This document shows positions 24,491-33,970 of a DNA stretch of 64,000 nucleotides, in pieces. The stretch's first letter is position 1, and each line of letters begins with the position of its first letter. The position numbers and the translations under genes are program-made. The notes beneath the pieces are model-generated. The model made no database searches. It saw only the letters and a list, made by a program, of their open reading frames with translations, and had not been told where the DNA came from. This DNA comes from Xylogone sp. PMI_703. Its lineage: Eukaryota; Ascomycota; Leotiomycetes. The stretch lies in the NCBI GenBank assembly GCA_021399445.1, contig JAJTUQ010000002.1, forward strand, positions 3,968,001 to 4,032,000, written 5' to 3'.

Positions 24491-25612
24491 TTAGGCAACC
24501 CTGAAGACGAATTGGCTTAAGTAGTTGTAATCGTCCATCTGTAATTCCGCCGCTTCCTTGATCTTGTTTGCCCCGTCAAGACCAAACTCCTCAACCCAAC
24601 TTCGGTAAGGATGTTCGATATTTTTCTTAGCCTTGACTCCTAGGCCTGTCGATGACAGCACTGCCTTGTGGAAATAGACTGAGACTCCCCATCTGTCTAT
24701 TACAGAAGCAGCTCTTTCCTGGTCCTCACTCGAATTCCATTGTAGAATTGATGGATCGTATGGAATGCCGATCCTCTGGCAGTACGCAGACATTATCTTG
24801 TCTGGGTGGGTCATCAGATCCTCAGCATCAATCATACAGATAGGGTCTCCTTCTTCAACAGTTTGAGAGTGGTTAGCGCCGTTTTGTACTCCATTAGTAG
24901 CTTTAACACCATTTGCAGATGGCGATTCTCTAATGAGGCCTTCTTCGCGTAAATATTCAAAGAGCGCACGAAGCTCAGAGTATCCCAAGTCATTTGTATT
25001 AAACTCTTGTACTTTACTAGACTCTCGTTGTTCTGGAAGACTCAGTCGGTAATAGCTCGGGACAGCGAGATAGGGATGGCGGATCAAAAAGGTAAAATGG
25101 AATTTCGCTAATTCTGATCGTGGAAGCAGTGTTGGATTTCTAGGTTCTGCAGGAACTGAGCCAAATGATGTTGCGATGTGAGGTGGGTTTCCAGGGGCAG
25201 GGAATAGGAAAAAGGCCATCTCCTTGATGAAGAGTCGCTTGTCCTGGGGAGAGCGGAGTTAGTTAAAGTTAGGAGAGCAAAGTACGGAGATTGATTAGAT
25301 TGGCAACTTACTTCCGCTACACTGGCATGTTGCTGCTCTGCTATCCTCTCCGCGACCTTCTTGTAGGTAAAATCTGTGAAGCCACTCATATCTCTTACAT
25401 CTTCATATCTTGGAAGCTGTCGCTCAGGGCCTAGCCAATAGGCATCACCGAACGGTTCATGAAGGGTGTTGACATTCTGCTGATTTTGGATGAAAACCTA
25501 GATAAAGATTAGAAGGTATATTTTTACGAACACGAACGTTTCTTACCCGCTCAAATGCGGATGACCGCGACCTAGGATGTGCTACAAGTACAAGTGGCTT
25601 CTGATTTATCAT
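24491..25612 (-). CDS. Sulfotransferase-like P-loop NTPase family protein
   Basis: Three exons (25612-25547, 25497-25312, 25243-24491) give 334 aa. The N terminus carries a sulfotransferase-type 5'-phosphate loop, PLVLVAHPRSRSSAFERVF (PRSRSS at 13-18), followed by LHEPFGDAYWLGPE. Later come FTFLIRHPYLAVPSYYRL, resembling the 3'-phosphate-binding region (IRHP..PSYYR), and ICMIDAEDLMTHPDKIM. The family is widespread in fungi, annotated as sulfotransferase domain or P-loop protein, and few members have a proven reaction. Neighbours are two membrane acyltransferases and two P450s, so sulfation or an unexpected transfer on a secondary metabolite is plausible, but neither donor nor acceptor can be read from sequence. 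A hydrophilic insert of about 25 residues (SPSANGVKATNGVQNGANHS) is probably a disordered loop. No damage was seen. Confidence 0.75.
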
Positions 25613-26637
25613 GGTTGCGATCTACAATCTACTAAGCTCGTGCAATAGTGCTCGAGAGGGGAAGAAGGGTGTATAGATTGACGAATTGACCTTGGAACAA
25701 CAGTTTGGCAAAGTCATTAAATAACTAGCTATCTATTGTGCTATATCTCTGTTACAGTATCAAACCTTAGGCCCTTCCTGAAAACGTGATAAGCCGAGAC
25801 AGTATCGGTAAGTTTGATAGAGGACACGTTTTGAATCATTGTCAGTTTTCAAAATAGTGCTATCTCATACGCCCTGTGCAACCCGAAGATAAAGCCGCTA
25901 CTGTATCTTCGAGTATTAGATGATATCCCCACGCACCTCACTCCACTTGGTTCCTCTGGGGAGATATTATGCGCGGCCAAGACTCTGGCACACCAGTTCC
26001 GTAAAGGTGGGACCATAGTGGATCAAGTGGTCTCTGCATGCGGAGTAGTGCAATGCCGTAATCGTAACCCCAGCTCGAATTAATCACAGTGGAGGAATGA
26101 TTACGGATGCTGCAGTCCCAGGGGGTTATTAGCCTGTTAACGTTACGCCGGGCTTATTCTTACTCTGCAGAGCCTCTAAATTAGTTCCGGGTCAGGTCCC
26201 AATATGGCAAGCAATTGGGTGCCTGGCTCTTCATTTACTAATTAGAGCAGCATATATCATTTTGAGATATGGCTCCCTAGCCATTTTGGGGCAGTGTAAC
26301 GGCCGAAAGCCAGGCACAATATGCAGTGATACTCTGGTACAGTGCTGCAAGGAGTACCGTGGCAAATTATGTTATACTTTCAAAGACTAATATTGCTGTG
26401 ATTTATATTACCAGCAATTTAGCATAGTTGTCCGTAAATATATTACCCCAATTGAGCTAGTAAGATATATACTGTTCTGTTCACGAAAATGTGCCTCGAC
26501 CAACTGTTTTTATAGCTCCTATTATTGATAGGGAGTGCTTAGATAGTATCCTTCTTCAGCATTTCTTACTTTGATATATCCAGCTTGAGATCGTGTTGGC
26601 CGCTAGCTCGCAGAGCTTCAAGGGCTTGGGCATCGAA
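25613..26637. other. Divergent promoter region
   Basis: About 1 kb between the divergent sulfotransferase-like and second acyltransferase genes. It presumably carries both promoters. I saw no convincing shared element with the other genes of the group and no coding sequence. Confidence 0.4.
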
Positions 26638-27880
26638 ATGGTATCCATTCGAATATGGCTCTTGGGAATTGCAGTCGCGATCAAATTCTTAGCTGCATCT
26701 GCGTTAGCATTTCTTCCACCAGCATCGGGATATCGCAATCTTGTTGGTGTTATAATTACAATTCTTGGATTCATATTTTATCGGGATACTCAGCTCTTGG
26801 AAGCAGAGGCTTTAAAAATCGCGTTAAACACCTTCTCTGTGATTCAGTTGGGTAACATACTGGATGTGGTTTGCATTTCCAGGCTCTCTTTTCCACATAG
26901 GCTAAAAGTTCCTTCAACCACAACTTCGAGTCAAGATGCCACGAAGGATAAGTTGATTGAAGCCAAGCCAACCGTTGCAAATAAATTCACATGGGGGTTA
27001 GCAACAATATGGAATTTTCGAGGTGTTAGGACACCAGAGGAAGTAAAAAATATTCCAGGATTCCGCAGAAATGACAAAGCTTCCATACCAAGTCGAGGAT
27101 CTTTCCTCTTGCGCCGGCTTATAGTTATTGTTATTCGTATTGCAATCCTGAAGAGCTGGGGCGAAGGTTGGCCACTATTGAACCCTAGAGTTGATATGGC
27201 TTTTCCTAAAGAGTACTTTTTTTCTAGGTTACAGGATGTGACCTCGAATGAGATTCTTGTACGCATATGGGCAACTATTCTTTTCTGGGTTCGGGGCTAT
27301 CTCAACCACAGTTTGGCATATGAAGTATTGTCCGTTATTACAGTTAGTTTGGGATTCTCTCAACCACAAAATTGGCCACCTATGTATAGTTCGCTGTTGG
27401 ACTGCAATAGCGTACGGGCGTGGTGGGGGTGAGTTTTCCATTTATCAATCTCCACGGTTACAATATCATGTGCGTTGCTAACAATGATTACGCTTCTTTA
27501 GAAAATCATGGCACCAACTGCTGCGTAAACAGTTGACTTCATTTTCAAACTTCATTGTCTTCGAAATTTGCCGCTTGAGAAGAAATTCGATTCTTGCTCG
27601 TTATTGCAACCTCTTCCTAACGTTCTGGATTTCAGGGGTTTATCATATCCTATCGGATGGCCTAGATACGGAGACAGGGGCAGTTTGGTTTTTCATTATG
27701 CAAGCAATCGGAATCACATTTGAAGATGCCATGCAAGAAGTTTACCGAAGGAGTGAGAGGCCGTTGAAAGGGATATGGAGGATTGTAGGTTACATCTGGG
27801 TTTTTGTCTTCCTTGTATGGACGAGTCCGTCGTGGCGGTATCCCGTACTTAGGTATAGATTTCGACATGTTGAGCTATGA
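26638..27880 (+). CDS. Wax synthase-like MBOAT O-acyltransferase (second copy)
   Basis: Two exons (26638-27428, 27502-27880) give 389 aa. The intron falls exactly at the same codon as in the first copy: AWWG before the intron, KSWHQLLRK after it, forming the WG-x-x-WHQ signature. The conserved His appears in FWISGVYHILSDG. Multiple membrane spans are visible (WLLGIAVAIKFLAASALAFL; GVIITILGFIFY; IVGYIWVFVFLVWTS). Sequence identity with the first copy is low, so this is not a recent tandem duplicate. The family role is transfer of an acyl group to a hydroxylated metabolite. Two acyltransferases in one cluster suggest two acylation positions or successive acylation and shunt steps. The ATG chosen starts MVSIRIWLLGIA. 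The loop before the conserved motifs is shorter than in the first copy. Confidence 0.8.
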
Positions 27881-28739
27881 GCCTACATACATAAGATAAA
27901 GACAAGAGTTAATGAAATATACCTATGTTCAATACGTAATCATAAACCCAATAACGTACTCTAAACCCTAGATTAACACGGTAGGTATCTGCCCAAAAAG
28001 AAGAACGCCCTCTTCTATTTTGCCAAGTGAGAATATTATCAATAACAAACCAGAAATGTTTGGGCCTTTGCCAATATCTGAAATACAAAGAACCGAGTTA
28101 ATCATACAATTCTCTGGTCTCACCGTGATTCTGGCCAAGTAAAGGCTAGTCAAGATTAAAGCTGACATAAGAGCTATGATGGAATTACGTGTGATTAAGC
28201 TTTCAAGATTTACTACTACTATTCTGTAAATATCAGTAATTAGGACTAATCTCATATCATATTCGTCCGTAGTTTATCGGAGTGGAACGATGGGTGGGTC
28301 AACTGGTCGGTAACGCCGAGTTCTAGCCTATAGTTGACATGCAGTCATCTTTCACAATGTAACTATTGAATAAAAAATATTACTACCATATTAGACTAGG
28401 GATTACTGCTGCATGTCACTGCTTGATGTAGAAGTAACAATAATAGATCCAGTTACTGCGCCGTGCTTATACACAAGATTAGAATATGGAACAAATGAGG
28501 CGGCGGGTTAAGCCATCCTTTAGTGTAACATTTCTACATCCCTTGCTAGTGAGCGAAGAGCTCCGTATTCCTGTGATCCAGGTACCTGTATGTAATAGCT
28601 CTCTGTTTTACGTGTCCAGTTTCAATTCTTCATTGGAATCTTTCTAAAAGCTCTGCTTTGTGGAAAACTAAAAACATAGATCATTTTGATCTATCACTCT
28701 CTTACCACTATTATTTCTGTTCAACATTCATGTGAAACA
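27881..28739. other. Intergenic promoter region
   Basis: About 860 nt between the second acyltransferase and the second P450, transcribed in the same direction. AT-rich; holds the 3' flank and promoter. Nothing else was recognised. Confidence 0.4.
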
Positions 28740-30584
28740 ATGTCAACGTCTACGTGGGAACTTCTACACACAGCCCAGTTTCGAGCAAGTACTGTGGCTC
28801 TCGTACTGACCCTCGTACTTGCAATCCGATATTTTCAATCTCAGTCTCCAAAGAGATTAAACTTGCCAATAGCGAAAATACAGGGAAATGATTGGAAAGC
28901 AACGGTACAGAAAGCTACCGCCGAGGTACTCGATATTTCCCAAATTTTCATTGAATCCGCTAAGATAGACTCCCAATCTAGTTCCCAGATGATCCATTCA
29001 TACTGCCAGCCTTTCCGCCCCGAATTATTTTACCAAACCGTGTTATGGATGAGATTCGGAAACTCCCCGAGGAAAAACTCTCTGTGCGAAAGGAAATCTA
29101 TTATAATATGCACGGAAAGTACACCGATCTAGGAAAGGATCATCCTGTTGGCATCGCTGCAATTAAAACCGACTTGACTAATAATATTGGTCGAATGCTC
29201 CCGGAATTACAAGACGAAGCAGCGTTTGCCCTAAAGTTTCAGATTGGCGCTGCTCCAGAATGGAAACAAGTTTTCCTCTACGAGAAATTTATGGCTCTTA
29301 GTGCTTTAACCAACGGACGTATGTTTGTAGGCTTGCCAGTGTCCAGAAATCCAGAATGGATCCAGATGTCTATCAAGTACACAGTAGACACAGTCGAAGT
29401 AATTAAAGCGATAAATAGCACAAAGCCATTTCTTCGTCCTTTCCTCGCCTCATCTTTGCCGGCAGTCAAGAATTTATCACAAGACAAACTACGAGGAGCT
29501 CAAATTTTGAAACCGTACATCGATGCAGTACTCCAGGCCCGTAAAAGGCCGGATGCTGCTGAGAATCCGGCTAATAACCAATACAACCTGATTTCCTGGA
29601 TGTTAAACCAAATGGATACTGAGCGGAGCGTAGATTTCCAACTCGTGGCAAATGAGCAACTCTTTGCGGGTATTATGACCGTCCAATGGCTAACTCTTTA
29701 TTTGCTAATACTTCTTAGGGTTCGGATCCATTCATAACACATGTGTTATGGTGGCTAATATATTGTTCGACCTTGCATCTCATCCTCAGTACATTCCGGA
29801 GCTGAGACAGGAAATTGCGGAAGTCTTAGCAACTGAGCCTGATCATGTTCTTAGAAAGGTGACTTTGCCCAAGATGAGAAAACTAGATAGTCTTCTACGT
29901 GAGAGTCAAAGAATGAGCCCAGGTAAGATTGTTCACTCCATTATATACTCTATTGAAACTTGACTGATCATTTATGACAGCATCTATGAGTAAGTTCAAT
30001 TTCCGGCGTAGGCACCATTTGTTGCGTTGACTGCAATATTAGCAGCTACTAACGCTTTACTACTTTGGCCTTTAGCATCCATACAACGCTTCGTCACCGC
30101 AAAAGAAGGCATCAAGCTCTCTACGGGTCATACAATTCCACACGGAGCTTCAATTGGTTTTATGCATCCGCTAGCACCATTCGTGAAGACTCCTCCGAAC
30201 CTCAAAACACCTCTTGACTTTGTTCCTACCCAACCACCCTTAGATGAGTTCTATCCGTTCCGCTCATCCGAGATACGCTCCATACCTGGACATGAGAACG
30301 GATATCAGTTTGTGCAGACAGGGCCGGATAATATCAACTTTGGGCATGGACCAATGGCATGCCCTGGAAGATTTTTTGCAGGTGCACTAGTCAAGGTTAT
30401 TATCATTGAGATTTTGAGACGGTACGACATTGCTTTGGGTCCTAATGGTGAGGGTGAGGGAGGCCCAAATAATTTGAAAAGGCCAGCAAACATTGTACAT
30501 GCAAATCTGCAGTGTATGCCGGACTTCGCCAAGCCTATCTATTTCAAGGAGTTGCCGCAAGTAGTACCTTTTAAAGCGAATTAG
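28740..30584 (+). CDS. Cytochrome P450 monooxygenase, ent-kaurene oxidase-like group
   Basis: Five exons (28740-28925, 28982-29669, 29719-29922, 29981-29989, 30076-30584) sum to 1596 nt, 531 aa. One N-terminal membrane anchor (STVALVLTLVLAIRYF) is followed by the fungal family wording DDPFILPAFPP..LPNRVMDEIRKLPEEKLS. The I-helix region reads LFAGFGSIHNT, lacking the usual acidic residue before Thr, as in several P450s of this group. ExxR is ESQR, and the heme motif is FGHGPMACPG with axial Cys458. The 9-nt fourth exon (CATCTATGA) is needed to keep frame between RMSP and SIQRFVTAKEGIKL. The segment HPLAPFVKTPPNLKTPLDF is unusual where homologues have a HAIA-like stretch. Such enzymes often oxidise diterpenes, indole diterpenes or meroterpenoids. 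The exact step here is unknown. Confidence 0.85.
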
Positions 30585-33155
30585 GCGCTTGGTAGATCTT
30601 GAATGATGGGTGGTACCAAAATTTGTTTATATAGTTGATAGATTAGAAGGCTTAGCAATTTGGCGTCTCTTTTAGGAATAGGAATACTCAGCCGACCGTT
30701 TTGTGATATATAATGGAGTAGTGTGATCAGGTTTTAAGCTTTCTGTATAATGTTATATCTTAGTATAACAGATTGCTGATAAGGAAAAGCATCATATTTT
30801 AGCACAAGTCAAAAGTGACTAGAACTTCTATATTATATCAAACCTTAACCTCGCCTTTGTACTTTAGCTTCACATACAGAAAATGCATCTCTATACCGGT
30901 ATAAGACTGATGCATAGATTATCTCCCTACTTTCAGAACCAAGATATGTTAGGGTAGAAGCAGCCACACAACTAGAGTTCTCCTTTTGCTCCGATATCTA
31001 CACTTGCATTCACACTTAGAGCCAAAGAAATCAGTCTAAAAAGTTATCTTATGATAGTGTATCAAATGTACTGCTTTCAGAATTGAGATAGTAATTAGTA
31101 AAATACGCGCAAAGGGGCTAGATATAGGCTGGGACGCAATAGACGCTTTTTATACCCTAAGTCCTATCGTATGTATGAGACAGGAGTCGGACAAGACAGC
31201 CAGAAATACGCTTTAGAATTACCTATTTCTAATAATTAGTATCTAAGTACGGGTGTCATTATGTTTCAGCGAAAGTCACCGATTAAGAGCGGTTCTCTTT
31301 AATTATAATGTATTTCTCAACTTGTTCGACTCTTAGGCCTTAGGACGGAGTTAAGCAAATCGCGCTCCTCAATATCAGTAACCACATTAGACTAAAACTA
31401 TTACTTAGATGTTTACTCATTATCCAGCGTCTGATTTTGGTTTTCCTACCACTAGTATTCGTGGAATATGTAGTATATTCAAATTTCGTAACCTAGTAGA
31501 TACAATCGTTGATGTTGCTCAGGCGCAATTTTGCCCCGTTTTACTACGACATTCCATAGCCGGATAAGCTGGGAAATTAGTTAAGCTGTTGAACGCTGAT
31601 TATGCAAGAACAGGTTTTCTTGTCGATATAGTTCAGGAAGGTACCTGCCATACAGGCTAGACATTTCAAACGACTATGACAAAGTCGGTTTTTCTCTGGC
31701 TATAACTGCATACAACCGTGTCACCGGGTTGTATTTGACTTATAGTAAGAAGCTTGTCCTATAACAAGGTCTACATGTTAACTAGCAATAAATTCACAAT
31801 ACCCATTACCAATTGTATTAGGTTCCTGAAAGATAATTAGATCATATCACTATATTAGCTACTGAATAGAGTAAGCATGGCTATACTAATAAAGCTCTCT
31901 GAAGCTCTCTCTCTAGCTTGTGTTGCCCTCTTGCGTAGTGAATCATTCACTGTAGGTCTTCCCAGTAATACTAATAGCATATCTCCAAAGTTTTTATTAT
32001 TTGCTCTGAGTATAGCTACAGCTTAGTTAATGTCCACTCGAGAATTACTGGCTAGCCTATTTTTTCCTGTTATACCAATACTAATGTATATTGAATACTT
32101 AAGCTGCTACAGTTGAAAATTCATGTTTATAATAAAGAACATATGTCAGAAGACTAGACGCCGTTAAGTAATCATCTCGTCCGGTCTGATTACATAGCAA
32201 TATTACTACCGTATGCTCAATAGCCGGCAAATTCTTATAGAAAACTTACAGATAACACCCGGAGGAAGGTACTTGAATGGCAAGGTAGAGGAGCTAAGAT
32301 CCCGTGAATTACTAGAAAACATATTTGTTGATAGTAATAAGGATGATGGATAATGAGCAGGATGCTAATAAGGATACTGCGAGGTCAGTATCTAGTTTGA
32401 ATAGATATATATAACAGCCCCTCCTTCGTACTCAAACTGTCGACTGTCATCGACTTCCTTCTAATGCTATTGATAAATGTTGAGTGCTCCTACCAGATCC
32501 ACCAGTGTTTCGAAAAAGCCATTGTAATCGAATAATATCTGCTACAGTTCTGTTTAGAACACTCATATTTGTTCTCATTATAACCAGGAATTGTGGTGAG
32601 TAACCAATCCCTGGTAGCGAGTATACCAGTGTAAGAGACCTCTTACAGATATTTTTCGGCGTATGCCCTGATACGAGCTATTACAAATGAGCTAAAGAGA
32701 TTTTATCATAGAGATGAGTGATACAGCGCGGGGTCTAGGCGTTGAACTTCTAAATTTCTCGAGAAAGGTCAGATGCTAGAAGTGAGTTGATGAGATATCT
32801 AATTAGGGTTTCGCAGTTATTATGGTTAGATCCGGTAATTCTTCTCTATAGTTGGAAGAAAAGAGCCCTTCTTTTGTAGATATTAGGTTAATATCACAGA
32901 GCTCTTCGTTTATGGGTAGGAATTCTTCCTGGGACACTTAGCAAGATAGTGAGATAAACAACGACTTTCTAGATTTCAGTAATGATGTTGAGCTATATAT
33001 GTGATGGATGCCAAAGTTTGACAAGACAATACAACTCATCTCTTGACAAAATGATTCATAGCTCCAATCATCTTTTTAGGTCAATTCCGCAGAAACACCC
33101 TCCTTCAAACCCAAGCACCCAATTCACGAATACCCAGTCCAAGCAACGCTACTAC
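30585..33155. other. 2.6-kb AT-rich ORF desert, possibly RIP-altered repeat
   Basis: Between 30585 and about 32980 no open frame reaches 60 codons in any of the six frames. In a sample stretch (32221-32340) I counted 14 TpA against 10 ApT, and fewer CpA+TpG (10) than ApC+GpT (12), the direction expected after repeat-induced point mutation. No terminal repeats or transposase fragments could be identified with confidence. It borders the tailoring cluster on the right. Confidence 0.45.
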
Positions 33156-33970
33156 TCACCCTCCCTTATCCACCTCAACCCTCTTCCTCTCCCGCTTCCT
33201 CAAATCCCCCGAGAACAAAACAGCATAAAGCGACAACAACCCAACCGTCAGAACATTTGCCCACACCGACTGCCCTGGCGGCGTACATCGCGTCCAGATG
33301 ATATACACCTCCCCCAAGATCCCGACTCCAAGTTGCAACCCACCCGTGAAGGGGAGGATATCAGAGAACACCGCTGCGCCGCCAAAGTACGCGTACATGA
33401 GAGCGTGATGGAAGGTGTTTAGAAACGCGAAGATCTTCCATCCTGCGGAGTTGGAGAGTACGCGGGTGTAAGTTAAGTACGGTGTCTGAGGACAGTACCA
33501 TTACTCCCCGTCAGTCCTTACCAAAATTTGGGAAACTGTATTACTCGGAGAAAAAGGGTCACTAGGATTTAACTCACGGTGAAATGATGGATGCCAAAAT
33601 GAGTACTAATCACTCCTCCAGAAGCAAGGACGTTGAAGATATCTATGTACTCGTAAATCTTCGAGGCGTGGAATAGATACCGTAGGTTCAGATCGTAGGC
33701 TGATTGCGGGACGAAACAGATGATAGATTCAAGGCTGGGGTTTGGAGCACTGGATAGATCATACCAAAGCGAATGCCCAATTGCGCTGCAGAGGAGGAGA
33801 GATGCTATGGAGTAGATCCTGCTGTTGTATTTGGTCAGAGTACCTGCGTGAGATAGGGGTCCGTGTTTTGCTACAGCGTGTTTGATGATGAGGGCGAGAA
33901 TGAAGGAGGATAATGTCGTCGTGTAGAGGAGATAGGGTGAATGGAGGATTTCGATTGCTGTTGGAGACAT
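33156..33970 (-). CDS. ELO-like (GNS1/SUR4-type) multi-span membrane protein
   Basis: Two exons (33970-33578, 33485-33156) give 240 aa. The protein is nearly all hydrophobic helices (TTTLSSFILALII; IYSIASLLLCSAIG; LTVGLLSLYAVLF). Across the splice junction it reads YEYIDIFNVLASGG then HFGIHHFTTPYLTYTR, and later FAFLNTFHHALMYAYFGGA. The arrangement K/E-x-x-E/D-x-x-D plus a His-rich box followed by a second H-rich helix with MYxYF resembles fatty-acid elongases, although the canonical HxxHH box is altered (HFGIHHFT). It may be a divergent elongase-fold protein of fungi. Condensation of acyl-CoA with malonyl-CoA in the ER is the family role, but catalysis is not assured here. The C-terminal tail is lysine/arginine rich (RKRERKRVEVDKGG), compatible with ER retention. 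Confidence 0.75.
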
